Below, piece by piece: positions 27,844-36,788 of a stretch of DNA of 64,000 nucleotides. The DNA comes from Stenotrophomonas rhizophila (GTDB taxonomy: Bacteria > Pseudomonadota > Gammaproteobacteria > Xanthomonadales > Xanthomonadaceae). The stretch lies in the NCBI RefSeq assembly GCF_007667275.1, contig NZ_VDQT01000002.1, forward strand, positions 744,001 through 808,000. The letters are read 5' to 3'. The notes under the pieces were generated by a model, which saw only the letters and a program-made list of their open reading frames with translations, ran no database searches and had not been told where the DNA came from. Each line of letters starts with the position of its first letter. Positions within the stretch are counted from its first letter, which is position 1. A program made the position numbers and the translations under genes.

Positions 27844-30138
27844 ATGAACGTCATAGAGAGTGAGACACCCGCTGCCGACCGTATCCGGATCGGCGAATGC
27901 ACCATCACGCTGTCCTCGCGTGAAGTGGTGGTGGACGGTGCGCGTCGTCCGCGCCGGCTGACGCCCAAGGCGCTCGGCGTGCTCAAGGTACTGATGCGGG
28001 TGCCCGGTGCGGTGGTGACGCGCGATGAGCTGTTTGCCGAGGTCTGGCCGGATACCCTGCCGACCAACGACGTGCTCACCCAGGCCATCACCCAGCTGCG
28101 CAAGGCCTTCTCGCGCGACGACGAAGCCGGCACCGCCTACATAGAAACCATTGCCAAGACCGGCTATCGGCTGCTGCAGCCGGTGTCGGCCGTGGTCGAG
28201 CCGATGCGCGATGCCGACAGCGCACCGGGCGAAGACGAGCGCGATGCGCTTGCCGCGGTGTTTGCCGCGCCGCGCCCGCGCAGCCGCTGGCGGCGGAATC
28301 GGCGCTACGTATTCCTGGCCATCGGCCTGCTGCTGACCATAGCCGTGCTGGTGCTCGCCGCGCTGCTGCTGCAGCGCCCGGCCGCCGTGGCGGCGGGTGG
28401 CGGCGTGCTGGAAGACGGCAGCCGCGTAGTCGGCAGTCCGCAGCGTCCCTACCGGCTGATCACTGCCACGGCAGGCTTCGAGACCTATCCCACGGTGTCC
28501 CCCGACGGCTCGCAAGTGGCGTACGAAGCCGACGATGGAGGCGGCGGCGGTAGCGCCATCAAGGTGCAGACCTCGGGCAACGCACCGGCGCGACTGCTCA
28601 CCGATACACCGGCCGGGCATTCGGACCGGTTCCCGAACTGGTCACCGAACGGGCGCGAGATCGCCTTCGCGCGCTTCGGGCCCGAGGCAAGCTGCGAGGT
28701 GTTGATCGCCAGCGCCACCGGCGGGGCGGTCCGCCATGTGACGCGTTGCGACGGCACCGAACTGCTCAGCTTCGACTGGACCCCGGATGGCCGCGGGCTG
28801 GTGTTCGGCTCGCTGTCCGGTCGCCACGCGCACCGCGGGATCCGGGTGCTGGACATCGCCAGCGGCGCCTGGACGCCGGTGGCCTACCAGGTGGCTGACG
28901 ACAGTTTCGACTACGCGCCGCGCTTCTCGCCGGATGGACGCTGGATCGTGTTCGTGCGCAACCCGCAGATCGGCGACCTCTGGCGCCTGCCCGCCGCGGG
29001 CGGCCAACCCGAACAGCTCACCAGCGACTCGGCCGAGATCCGCGGCTGGGCGTGGCGCGGCGACAGCCGCCACATCGTGTTCGGCCGCCGCGTCGACAGC
29101 GAAGCGCGGCTGTACGAACTGGACACCGATACGCGCACGCTGCGCGACGTCGGCCTGGACGATGCACAGTCGCCGGCACTGTCGCGGCACAACAACATGC
29201 TGGCGTTCGTGCACCGGAAGGCGCAGTTCGGCCTGTTCCGGGTGCCGGTCACAGATGGGCGCCCCGGCACGCCGGAACGTCTGTTCCCGTCCAACGGCCG
29301 CGACGGCCAGCCGATGCTGGCCCCGGATGGCCGGCAGCTGGTGTTCACCTCGGACCGCTCGGGCAACTACGGCCTGTGGTGGGCCGACCTGACCCGGCCG
29401 GAGTCGCTGCGTCCGGTGGAAGGATTGCGCCCCGAGACCCGCCAGGCGGCCGACTGGTCGCCCGACAGCCGTCACCTGCTGGTGTCCGGACGCGATGCCG
29501 AGGCCCGTCCGGTCATCTACGAAGTGTCCCCGCGCGACGAACAGATCGTGGCGTTGCCGGTGCCGGTAGCGCAACCGCTGCAGGCCCTGTATGCCGGCGA
29601 CAACGACCACCTGCTGGTAGTCGAGCGTGACCATGACGAGCACATGCGCCTGTCATTGTTCGACCGCCGCGTCACCCCGTGGAAGCTGCTCGGCAGCGTG
29701 GACGGGGTGTCGCAGGCGCGGTTGGACCCGGCCCACCAGCGCGTGCTGTTCACCCGGTTGTCGGCGGGCGGGCTGTGGTCGGCCGACCTGCGCCTGGATC
29801 CGGCCAGCATCCAGCAGGTCAGCGAGGACCGGCCGTCGCGCTGGCGCTACCGGACCTGGGCGGTAGCCCGCGATGGCAGCCTGGATTACCTGTCCAGCCG
29901 TGCCGATTGTTCGACCGTGTTCGCGCGCATCAACCAGCCCTCCGACGGTGCGGAAGTGTGCCTGGACAAGGACCGGCTTGCGGCCGGCAACGGCTTCAGC
30001 GCCGAGCCCGATGGCAGCGCCCTGTACCTGGCCCTGGCGGTGGCCGACGGCGCCGACATCGGCGTGATGACCCTGCCGGAGCCGCCGCGCCCGGTCTTCT
30101 CGATGGCGTCCAACCTGTTGTTCTGGAAAGGAAAGTAG
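27844..30138 (+). CDS. CadC-like membrane-bound transcription regulator with periplasmic beta-propeller
   Basis: One-component sensor-regulator of 764 residues. Residues 15-113 are an OmpR/CadC-type winged helix (LTPKALGVLKVLMRVPGAVVTRDELF... ETIAKTGYRLLQP). One transmembrane helix follows at about 154-177. The rest is a TolB/WD40-like propeller with repeated PDG/PNG turns (TVSPDGSQVAYEA, NWSPNGREIAFAR, DWTPDGRGLVFGS, RFSPDGRWIVFVR, MLAPDGRQLVFTS). It should bind DNA in the cytoplasm and sense an unknown ligand in the periplasm. It lies upstream of an AraC regulator and a TonB-dependent receptor, whose expression it may control; that link is inferred. Start ATG 27844 removes an unlikely N-terminal extension. 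Confidence 0.85.
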   Translation: MNVIESETPAADRIRIGECTITLSSREVVVDGARRPRRLTPKALGVLKVLMRVPGAVVTRDELFAEVWPDTLPTNDVLTQAITQLRKAFSRDDEAGTAYIETIAKTGYRLLQPVSAVVEPMRDADSAPGEDERDALAAVFAAPRPRSRWRRNRRYVFLAIGLLLTIAVLVLAALLLQRPAAVAAGGGVLEDGSRVVGSPQRPYRLITATAGFETYPTVSPDGSQVAYEADDGGGGGSAIKVQTSGNAPARLLTDTPAGHSDRFPNWSPNGREIAFARFGPEASCEVLIASATGGAVRHVTRCDGTELLSFDWTPDGRGLVFGSLSGRHAHRGIRVLDIASGAWTPVAYQVADDSFDYAPRFSPDGRWIVFVRNPQIGDLWRLPAAGGQPEQLTSDSAEIRGWAWRGDSRHIVFGRRVDSEARLYELDTDTRTLRDVGLDDAQSPALSRHNNMLAFVHRKAQFGLFRVPVTDGRPGTPERLFPSNGRDGQPMLAPDGRQLVFTSDRSGNYGLWWADLTRPESLRPVEGLRPETRQAADWSPDSRHLLVSGRDAEARPVIYEVSPRDEQIVALPVPVAQPLQALYAGDNDHLLVVERDHDEHMRLSLFDRRVTPWKLLGSVDGVSQARLDPAHQRVLFTRLSAGGLWSADLRLDPASIQQVSEDRPSRWRYRTWAVARDGSLDYLSSRADCSTVFARINQPSDGAEVCLDKDRLAAGNGFSAEPDGSALYLALAVADGADIGVMTLPEPPRPVFSMASNLLFWKGK

Positions 30139-30260
30139 TCGTCGTACTTTCTTCGTGACGGCGTCGTGGCGAATTCGGATCAATCTCGTCGAAACGTCCT
30201 GACCCAGTTGGCCTGATTTGGCAAAACGGGTGCCCCGTAACGGCAAACCCGGTGTACGTC

Positions 30261-31142
30261 ATGCGTCAGCTTTCCCTGGCCGATCGCGGCCAATCGCTCT
30301 CCCTGGACAAGATCGTCGACGACGGTCCGCTGCCGACCTGCCTGGGCGTGGCCCGGCTGGGCAGCCTGCAGACTGCCGGCACCACCTTCACCGTGTGGAT
30401 GCAGCTGCGCGGCAGCGCCTGGGTCGAGTCGAAGGAAGGCCGCTTCCGCCTGCGCCAGCGTGAGTGGATCGCGTTCGAAAAGGAATCCAGGCCGATGATC
30501 CAGGCCGGCCGCGACGGCCTCTGCATCGGCCTGAGCCTGACCCCGGACGCGCTGCGCGCGCTGGGCGAGCTGGCCGACTGCAGCCTGTATGCCGGGCGCG
30601 GCAGCATGTCGCGCAGCGAAGTGCGGGTCGCCCTGCGCCTGTGGCGCGACGCGCTGGCCAGCGGCCAGCCGGCGCAGGCCCTGCGCCCGGTGCTGCTGCA
30701 CCTGGCCTCGATGCAGCGTGGCATGGCTACCGGCGTGCAGCGTTGCCCCGGGCGTTCGCGCATCCGCAAGCGCCAGGTGTTCGGGCGCATGCAGCGTGCG
30801 CGCCTGTTCCTGGAAGGCAACAGCCACCGCGTGGTGCGCATCGGCGAACTGGCCGAGTTGACCAACTTCTCCAGCTGGTACCTCTCCAAGACCTTCCAGA
30901 GCCTGTACGAAGAGAGCCCGCAGTCGCTGTCCGCCCGCCTCCGGCTGGAGCGTGCGGCCGACCTGCTGCGCGATACCGACATGATGATCGGCGAAGTGGC
31001 CGCGGCCAGCGGTTTTGACAACTGCTGCAGCTTCGCGCGCGCCTTCCGCGCCCGTTATGGCCAGTCCGCATCGGGTTTCCGCCAGACCGGCGGGACGCTT
31101 CCGCCAAAGTCGGCAAACAGTCCGGTGGCATCGCGCAAATAA
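30261..31142 (+). CDS. AraC-family transcription regulator
   Basis: Regulator of 293 residues with an N-terminal sensing domain of unknown ligand and a C-terminal double HTH. First HTH: RIGELAELTNFSSWYLSKTFQSLYEESPQSLSARLRLERA. Second: MIGEVAAASGFDNCCSFARAFRARYGQSASGFR. It ends 68 bp before the TonB-dependent receptor gene on the same strand and is the most obvious local regulator for it. GTG 30252 is an alternative start three codons earlier. Confidence 0.88.
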   Translation: MRQLSLADRGQSLSLDKIVDDGPLPTCLGVARLGSLQTAGTTFTVWMQLRGSAWVESKEGRFRLRQREWIAFEKESRPMIQAGRDGLCIGLSLTPDALRALGELADCSLYAGRGSMSRSEVRVALRLWRDALASGQPAQALRPVLLHLASMQRGMATGVQRCPGRSRIRKRQVFGRMQRARLFLEGNSHRVVRIGELAELTNFSSWYLSKTFQSLYEESPQSLSARLRLERAADLLRDTDMMIGEVAAASGFDNCCSFARAFRARYGQSASGFRQTGGTLPPKSANSPVASRK

Positions 31143-31210
31143 TTAACGGTAACGCAATCGTAACTTTCCGAGGCGGTTTAACACGCTACTAACGTACCTT
31201 GGAGAGATTG
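31143..31210 (+). promoter_or_regulatory. Upstream region of the TonB-dependent receptor gene
   Basis: A short A+T-richer gap with repeated TAACG/GTAAC pieces (TTAACGGTAACGCAATCGTAAC) and a GGAGAG ribosome-binding site at 31201-31206, 5 bp before the ATG. The repeats may be regulator sites. No promoter boxes are assigned. Confidence 0.4.
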
Positions 31211-34063
31211 ATGAATTTTCGTACTCCCGCAGTGCGGCTGGGTCTTCTGCCGGCCGGCATTGCGCTGGCGCTCGTGCCGAGCTTCGCTTCGGCACAGGAA
31301 GCAGCCTCCGGCACCACTGACCTCGATCGCATCTCGGTCACCGGCTCGCGCATCCGTGGCGCCGACATGGAGACCCAGCAGCCGATCCTGACGATGACCC
31401 GCGAATCCCTGGAAAAGCAGGGCTTCTCGAGCGTCGCTGACGTGCTGAACAACCTGACCTCGGCCGGCTCGCCGGCCATTTCGCGTTCGGAGTCGCTGGC
31501 TTCGGGCGAAAACGTCGGCGGCTACTACGTCGACATCCGCAACCTTGGCGCCGAGCGCACCCTGGTGCTGATGAACGGCAAGCGTCTTGGCGCTTCCACC
31601 GCTGGCCTGCAGGACCTGAGCCAGATCCCGATGTCGGCCGTCGAGCGCATCGAGATCCTGAAGGACGGCGCATCGTCGATCTACGGTTCCGACGCCATTG
31701 CCGGCGTGGTCAACGTGATCACCCGCAAGAACTTCGACGGCGGCGAAGCCCAGGTCTATGTCGGCCAGTACGACAATGGCGACGGCGACACCCAGCAGTA
31801 TTCGATGACCCTGGGCGCTACCGGCGAGCGCGGCAGCCTGACCCTGTCGGCCGAGTACAACAAGCAGGATCCGGTGTGGGCGAAGGACCGTTGGTACAGC
31901 CGTGATGGCGGCCTGGGCCCGCTGTCGACTCCGGAAGACTGGAGCCCGATCAGCCAGAACGGCAGCTGGTGCAACCCGCTGGCCTATGACTGCTCGCGCA
32001 CCTCCAAGACCGCGGTGTGGCAGACCCTGAACCAGGGCGGCAACCCGAACAACCCGGCTGACTACCACGAGCTGACCCCGGCCGAGTACGCCAACTCCAA
32101 TGAGCAGATGACCCTGCTGACCGGCGTCGAGCGCAAGTCGCTGTACGTCAACGGCACCTACGACTTCACCGACACCATCAGCCTGAACACCGATGTGCTC
32201 TACAACGAGCGCAAGACGTTCCAGCAGATTGCCGGTTACCCGTACCAGTCGTCCTCGTTCACCACTCCGCTGACCGCCGGTAGCGCGTTCAACCCGGTTG
32301 GTCAGAATGTCGACTTCCGCCGCCGCCTGTGGGAAGTGCCGCGCACCACCGACAGCCAGCTGAAGACCCTGCGCTTCGCGCCGACCGTCAGCGGCTACTT
32401 CGAGCTGGCCGGCAAGACCTTCGACTGGGACGTCGGCGCGCTGTGGAACCGCAACGAGTCGGTCAAGTCCAACTACGGCGACATGAGCCTGATCGCCGCC
32501 AAGCAGGCGCTGGGCCCCTCGTTCATCGACGGAAACGGCGTTGCCCGTTGCGGCACCGCGGCCAACCCGACCGTGGGCGACTGCCTGCCGTGGAACCCGC
32601 TGCTGCCGTACGGCGTCGCTGGCGCAGGTTCGCTGTCGAACCCGGAGCTGGTGAACTTCCTGTTCCCGACCTACACCACCCGTGGTGAAACCAAGACCAC
32701 CAGCTTCACCGCCAACCTGGCCGGTTCGATCGTGACCCTGCCGGCTGGCGACCTCGGCTTTGCCGTGGGCGTGGAGCACCGCAAGGAAGAAGGCAGCTAT
32801 GTGCCGGACGCCTTCGCACAGTCGGGCCAGTCCACCGGCCTGGGCCAGAAGCCGACCCGCGGCGAGTACGATCTGAACGAGGTCTACCTCGAACTGAACG
32901 TGCCGATCCTGTCGGACATGGCGTTTGCCAAGGAACTGACCTTCAACGCTGCGAGCCGTTACTCGGATTACAGCAACTTCGGCGGCACCACCAACAGCAA
33001 GTTCGGCCTCACCTGGCGTCCGATGGACGAGCTGCTGGTCCGTGGCACCTACGCCGAAGGCTTCCGCGCCCCGACCATCAGCGACCTGTACGGTGGCCTG
33101 AGCTCGAGCTTCGAGTCGTACATCGATCCGTGCGGCACCACCGCGCCGGGCAGCGTCGCCGGCAATGCCGCCTGCTCCGCCGCTGGCGTGCCGGCCGACT
33201 ACGTGCAGCTCGGCCAGGGCAACCGCCCGTGCTCGACCCTGCCGTGCCAGTCGGGTGACCAGTTCATCTCGGGTGCCAACCCGAACCTGTCGCCGGAAAC
33301 CTCCAAGAGCAAGACCATGGGTCTGGTCTGGAGCCCGCGTTGGGTGCAGGGCCTGGACATCTCGCTGGACTGGTACCGCTACGAAATCAGCAACATGATC
33401 ATTGCTGACAGCGTCGACCGCATCCTGCGCGACTGCTACGTGCTGGGTAACAGCGCCCGTTGCGAAAGCGTCGTGCGTGCCGATGACGGCCACGTCAGTG
33501 CGATCACCTACGGCACTGCCAACCTCGGCATGATGGAAACCGAAGGCTACGACCTGGGCATCAAGTACCGCCTGCCGGAGCTGGCCATCGGCCAGTTCAA
33601 CATCGACTGGCAGACCAGCTACATGTCCAAGTACGACGAGCAGGGCCAGAACGCTGCCGGCGACAACATCATGATCGGTCGCGTCGGCGAAGCCGGCCTG
33701 TTCCGCGTGCGTTCGAACCTGGGCGTGAACTGGCAGTACGGCGATTTCGGTGTGAACTACACCGCGCGCTACTACTCGGGCATGAAGGAAGGCTGCATCG
33801 ACACCGGCGAGTTCTGGTGCAATGCCCCGGATCACATGGCCAATGGTGAAGCCGATCCGCTGCGCAAGACCGGCTCCAACACCTTCCACGACCTGCAGGT
33901 CAGCTGGAAGGCGCCGTGGGATGCCACCATCGCCCTGGGCGCGAACAACGTGTTCGACCACAAGGGTCCGCTGATGTACTCGGCGCCGAACTCGAGCTTC
34001 GCCTACTACGGCGGCTTCGACATCGGTCGCTTCCTGTACATGAAGTACACCCAGAAGTTCTGA
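31211..34063 (+). CDS. TonB-dependent outer-membrane receptor
   Basis: Beta-barrel receptor of 950 residues for active uptake of an unknown substrate, energised by TonB-ExbBD. It has a signal peptide ending at PSFASAQ and a plug domain with ISVTGSRIRG, LVLMNGKRLG and VERIEILKDGASSIYGSDAIAGVVNVITRK. The 22-strand-type barrel ends in a terminal Phe (MKYTQKF), as needed for outer-membrane insertion. Cys pairs in extracellular-type loops (CNPLAYDC, CGTTAPG... CSAAG, CSTLPC) suggest disulfide-stabilised loops. Xanthomonads have many such receptors, often for plant carbohydrates, peptides or siderophores; the substrate here is not evident. Codon use is very regular, suggesting high expression. Confidence 0.93.
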   Translation: MNFRTPAVRLGLLPAGIALALVPSFASAQEAASGTTDLDRISVTGSRIRGADMETQQPILTMTRESLEKQGFSSVADVLNNLTSAGSPAISRSESLASGENVGGYYVDIRNLGAERTLVLMNGKRLGASTAGLQDLSQIPMSAVERIEILKDGASSIYGSDAIAGVVNVITRKNFDGGEAQVYVGQYDNGDGDTQQYSMTLGATGERGSLTLSAEYNKQDPVWAKDRWYSRDGGLGPLSTPEDWSPISQNGSWCNPLAYDCSRTSKTAVWQTLNQGGNPNNPADYHELTPAEYANSNEQMTLLTGVERKSLYVNGTYDFTDTISLNTDVLYNERKTFQQIAGYPYQSSSFTTPLTAGSAFNPVGQNVDFRRRLWEVPRTTDSQLKTLRFAPTVSGYFELAGKTFDWDVGALWNRNESVKSNYGDMSLIAAKQALGPSFIDGNGVARCGTAANPTVGDCLPWNPLLPYGVAGAGSLSNPELVNFLFPTYTTRGETKTTSFTANLAGSIVTLPAGDLGFAVGVEHRKEEGSYVPDAFAQSGQSTGLGQKPTRGEYDLNEVYLELNVPILSDMAFAKELTFNAASRYSDYSNFGGTTNSKFGLTWRPMDELLVRGTYAEGFRAPTISDLYGGLSSSFESYIDPCGTTAPGSVAGNAACSAAGVPADYVQLGQGNRPCSTLPCQSGDQFISGANPNLSPETSKSKTMGLVWSPRWVQGLDISLDWYRYEISNMIIADSVDRILRDCYVLGNSARCESVVRADDGHVSAITYGTANLGMMETEGYDLGIKYRLPELAIGQFNIDWQTSYMSKYDEQGQNAAGDNIMIGRVGEAGLFRVRSNLGVNWQYGDFGVNYTARYYSGMKEGCIDTGEFWCNAPDHMANGEADPLRKTGSNTFHDLQVSWKAPWDATIALGANNVFDHKGPLMYSAPNSSFAYYGGFDIGRFLYMKYTQKF

Positions 34064-34092
34064 TCCATCGGAACCCTGGTGCAGTAAAAGGA

Positions 34093-34120
34093 GGGCGGAC
34101 CGCAAGGTCCGCCCTTTTTT
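34093..34120 (+). terminator. Rho-independent terminator of the TonB-dependent receptor gene
   Basis: GGGCGGACC and GGTCCGCCC pair perfectly over 9 bp around GCAA, followed by six T, 30 bp past the stop codon. Confidence 0.96.
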
Positions 34121-34122
34121 CT

Positions 34123-34145
34123 GATCACGACCAACGGTCGTGATC
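34123..34145. repeat. Palindrome of the GACC/GGTC repeat class
   Basis: GATCACGACC and GGTCGTGATC pair perfectly around AAC. The same 10-bp arms recur at 47480-47502, again between converging genes. It shares the GACC-N3-GGTC core of the second GTAG REP subfamily but lacks the GTAG head. Confidence 0.8.
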
Positions 34146-34162
34146 CACCGATTGCATGGCGC

Positions 34163-34192
34163 AAAAAAAAATGGCGTGCCGAGGCACGCCAT
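34163..34192 (-). terminator. Rho-independent terminator of the HDOD gene (leftward)
   Basis: ATGGCGTGC and GCACGCCAT pair around CGAG, with a run of nine A on the left that becomes a T-run on the minus strand. It lies about 50 bp past the stop of the HDOD gene. Confidence 0.92.
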
Positions 34193-34215
34193 CATCGTTT
34201 CTCAAACCATCGCCG

Positions 34216-34240
34216 GTAGGCAACGACCGTGGGTCGTTGC
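34216..34240 (+). repeat. GTAG-type REP, GACC/GGTC subfamily
   Basis: GTAG followed by GCAACGACC and GGTCGTTGC arms around GTG. It lies between the HDOD stop codon and that gene's terminator. Confidence 0.82.
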
Positions 34241-34243
34241 GCC

Positions 34244-35365
34244 CTATGCGTCCGCCGTAGCGAGTCCCATCAACCCATTGGCATGGTCGCGCCACTGCGG
34301 CAGCTTGCCCAGCACGCCGGCACGCTGCAGGTACTCTTCGTCCACCGGGTCGCCGTTTACCAGCGCCAGCGCCACGTGCACCGCACCGGTCACCCAGAAG
34401 CTGCGCGTGTTCGAGCGCTGCGGCTGCAGGTGGAACGCCACTGCCTCGATGATCGGCATCGGCAAACCCCACAGTCCCAGCAGGTAGGCGCCGGCTTCGC
34501 TGTGGCCCGGGCGCGGGTCGGCATCGCTCGCCGGCTCGCTGCGTTCGTTGCGCACTCCCGGCAGCAGCAGGCCGATGTCGGCCAGCAGCGCGGCGGTTGC
34601 GCCCAGCTCGGCGCTCGACTCCGGCAGCAGCTTGGCGGCCAGCCGCGAGGCCAGCAGCGCGCGCTGCTGCAGCGCGTTGCGCTCGGCACCGGACAGGGCC
34701 GAGGCGGAAAACACCTCGCTGGCCAGGACCAGGTCACGCAGCGTGGCCAGGCCCAGCCGGGTCACCGCACTGCGCAGGTCGGAAATGGTCCGGCCGCTGT
34801 TGAAGAAGGCCGAATTGGACAGCTGCAGCACTTTGGCGGCGATCGCCGGGTCGGCCGAGACCAGCTTGGCCACGTCGGCAGTGTCGGTGTCGTCGTCGTG
34901 CTCCAGCGCCTGGGTCAGGCTCAGGTACAGGTGCGGCGGCGAAGGCAGCTTTTCGATCCGGCCGATGGCGCTGCGCAGGCGCTCGCTGTCGAGCAGCTCA
35001 CGCAGCTCTTCCAGGCTGGTCAACGCTTCCAGCAGTACTTCCGGTGCCAGTGGCAACGGCAGGAACCGGTGCGCCACGCCGATCAGGCGGGCCGGCGGCG
35101 GGCGATTGCCCTGGGCCGCTTCGACCAGCGCAATGCGGATCGTTTCCGGACGCAGCGTCCGGATCTGGCCCAGCAGCGTGGTGGCGGTGAGATCGGGCAG
35201 GGCGGGGCAGGCAATGACCGCATCGATCGGCGTGGACGCCACGATGCTCATGGCCGTCTGGCCATCGGCGGCGGTCAACGGCTGCCACTCTTCCCCAAGA
35301 TCGGCAATGAAATCCAACAGCTCAGCCGACAGGCTGGCTTCGTCCCCAACTAGCAGAATACGCAC
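34244..35365 (-). CDS. HDOD-domain signalling protein with a degenerate receiver domain
   Basis: Protein of 373 residues. The N-terminal 120 residues form a response-regulator-like fold (VRILLVGDEASLSAELLDFIADLG...). Where the phosphorylated Asp is expected (residue 53 of DAVIACPALPD) there is Cys, so ordinary phosphorylation is unlikely. The C-terminal half is an HDOD domain (LPSPPHLYLSLTQAL... AKLVSADPAIAAKVLQLSNSAFF), a metal-free relative of HD phosphodiesterases that scaffolds signalling, motility or virulence regulation. Start GTG 35365 begins the receiver fold directly. It has its own terminator downstream. Confidence 0.85.
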   Translation of the reverse strand: MRILLVGDEASLSAELLDFIADLGEEWQPLTAADGQTAMSIVASTPIDAVIACPALPDLTATTLLGQIRTLRPETIRIALVEAAQGNRPPPARLIGVAHRFLPLPLAPEVLLEALTSLEELRELLDSERLRSAIGRIEKLPSPPHLYLSLTQALEHDDDTDTADVAKLVSADPAIAAKVLQLSNSAFFNSGRTISDLRSAVTRLGLATLRDLVLASEVFSASALSGAERNALQQRALLASRLAAKLLPESSAELGATAALLADIGLLLPGVRNERSEPASDADPRPGHSEAGAYLLGLWGLPMPIIEAVAFHLQPQRSNTRSFWVTGAVHVALALVNGDPVDEEYLQRAGVLGKLPQWRDHANGLMGLATADA

Positions 35366-35479
35366 GACACAATCCCCTGGGTGACCACGGTGGTACGCAC
35401 CGTGGACGGTGTAGAAGTCGCAATGTACCCAATTCGGCACAAACAGTGATGTGCCTCATTGTAAAAGCGTGATGCCCAT

Positions 35480-35502
35480 CGCTCCGGCGGCGTGCCGGAG
35501 CG
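35480..35502. terminator. Hairpin 3' of ppa
   Basis: CGCTCCGGC and GCCGGAGCG pair over 9 bp around GGCGT, 14 bp past the ppa stop. There is no T-run, so termination strength is uncertain. It may end the ppa message before the HDOD gene on the same strand. Confidence 0.5.
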
Positions 35503-35515
35503 AGGTCATTCAGTT

Positions 35516-36052
35516 TCAGCCGCCGTTGGAGAGGTAGCGCTGATGGGCGTCGATCAGGATCTGCTTGGCTTCAGCAGCGCCGCCCCAGCCGTCCAGCTTG
35601 ACCCACTTGCCCTTCTCCAGGTCCTTGTAGTGCTCGAAGAAGTGGCCGATGCGCTCCAGCCAGTGGCTGGACACCTGCTCGATGTCTTCCACGTGTGCGT
35701 AGCCGCTGAAGACCTTGGCAACCGGCACGGCCAGGATCTTTTCGTCGCTGCCGGCTTCGTCGCTCATCTTCAGCACGCCGACCGGACGGCAGCGCACGAC
35801 CGAACCCGGGATCAGCGGCAGCGGCAGCACCACCAGCACGTCGGCCGGGTCACCGTCGCCGCACAGGGTGCTCGGCACGTAGCCGTAGTTGCACGGGTAG
35901 CGCATCGGGGTGGACAGGATGCGGTCGACGAAGATCGCGCCGGTTTCCTTGTCCACTTCGTACTTGACCGGTTCCGAGTCCTTCGGGATCTCGATGATGA
36001 CGTTGATTTCTTCCGGCGGGTTCTTGCCGGGCGAGACGAGTTCCAGACCCAT
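35516..36052 (-). CDS. ppa: Inorganic pyrophosphatase, family I
   Basis: Soluble Mg-dependent pyrophosphatase of 178 residues that hydrolyses PPi from biosynthesis. Active-site blocks are visible: IEIPKDSEPVKYEVDKETG, MRYPCNYGYVPSTLCGDGDPADVLV (with the DGDPXD metal motif) and the KWVKLDGW segment. The same window encodes a membrane H+-pyrophosphatase and a PPi-dependent phosphofructokinase, which would compete with it for PPi. Confidence 0.97.
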   Translation of the reverse strand: MGLELVSPGKNPPEEINVIIEIPKDSEPVKYEVDKETGAIFVDRILSTPMRYPCNYGYVPSTLCGDGDPADVLVVLPLPLIPGSVVRCRPVGVLKMSDEAGSDEKILAVPVAKVFSGYAHVEDIEQVSSHWLERIGHFFEHYKDLEKGKWVKLDGWGGAAEAKQILIDAHQRYLSNGG

Positions 36053-36237
36053 GGTGTGCTCCGAGAGGGGGGATGGCGCGATAAGACCTCCCATTTTATG
36101 CCTTTGCCGGCCGCCGTGCAGGGTGGGTCGCAGCCGACCTGATGCCGCGGCAATCGCCGACCGCCACCCGGGCGCCACGCTGATCGTCCCGGAGGCGGGA
36201 CCGGCGCAAGGTAGGGCACCTGCCACGGAGTCCGCCC

Positions 36238-36765
36238 ATGACCGCTCGAGCCCCCCGATTCCACCGCGCCCTGCCGCTGTTGGCACCCCTGCTCCTGCTG
36301 TCCCTGGCCCTGCCGGCCCTGGCAGGCACCCGTACACCGCGCTACATCGACCTGGCCGAGCGGCTCGGGCCAGGCGAGCCGGCCGACGACACCGCCTACC
36401 GGGAACTCAACCGCTGGCTGGTGGACGAATTCACCGATGCCTGCCCGGACGCGTTCTGCGCCGGGGCCGTGGACAATTACCGGCCGCTGCGCCTGGACTG
36501 CGTGGTCGATACCCGCACCGACCAGATCCATGCCTGCCGCTTCGCCGTGGTCGCCAGCCAGACCCGGGTCGACCCCGCCAACGGCGCCATCACCACCGAG
36601 CTCAGCCAGTGGTACTGCCGGCTGCCGCTGCAGCCGGGCCTGCCTGCGGGCACGTTCCTCGCCCACATGACCACCCTGCAGCCGGACAGCTCCGGCTATC
36701 TGTTCAACCGCCTGCCCGGAAGCGGGCTGTCGCTGTTCGACGTCCTCCGCCGCTGCCTGTCCTGA
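36238..36765 (+). CDS. Secreted Cys-rich protein of unknown function, paralogue 1
   Basis: Protein of 175 residues with a clear signal peptide (ALPLLAPLLLLSLALPALAG). The mature part has six cysteines in the pattern ACPDAFC, LDC, ACRF, WYCRLPL, RRCL, suggesting three disulfides in the periplasm or outside. It shares cysteine spacing and the phrases DxFCxG and RVDPxxGA with the next gene. I do not recognise a family. It is followed 23 bp later by its paralogue and begins a likely four-gene rightward unit. Confidence 0.72.
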   Translation: MTARAPRFHRALPLLAPLLLLSLALPALAGTRTPRYIDLAERLGPGEPADDTAYRELNRWLVDEFTDACPDAFCAGAVDNYRPLRLDCVVDTRTDQIHACRFAVVASQTRVDPANGAITTELSQWYCRLPLQPGLPAGTFLAHMTTLQPDSSGYLFNRLPGSGLSLFDVLRRCLS

Positions 36766-36788
36766 CCCGCCTTTCAAGGAGATCTGCC

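Noticed and set aside
34093..34145. A single complex terminator
   Set aside because: The first hairpin with T-run is a normal terminator; the second palindrome belongs to the GACC/GGTC repeat class seen also at 47479-47503, so they were kept apart.
31178..34195. A 1005-codon open frame on the minus strand
   Set aside because: It is antisense to the TonB-dependent receptor gene, has low-complexity Arg/Ala/Val/Gly/His composition and no recognisable domain. Long antisense frames are expected in G+C-rich DNA.
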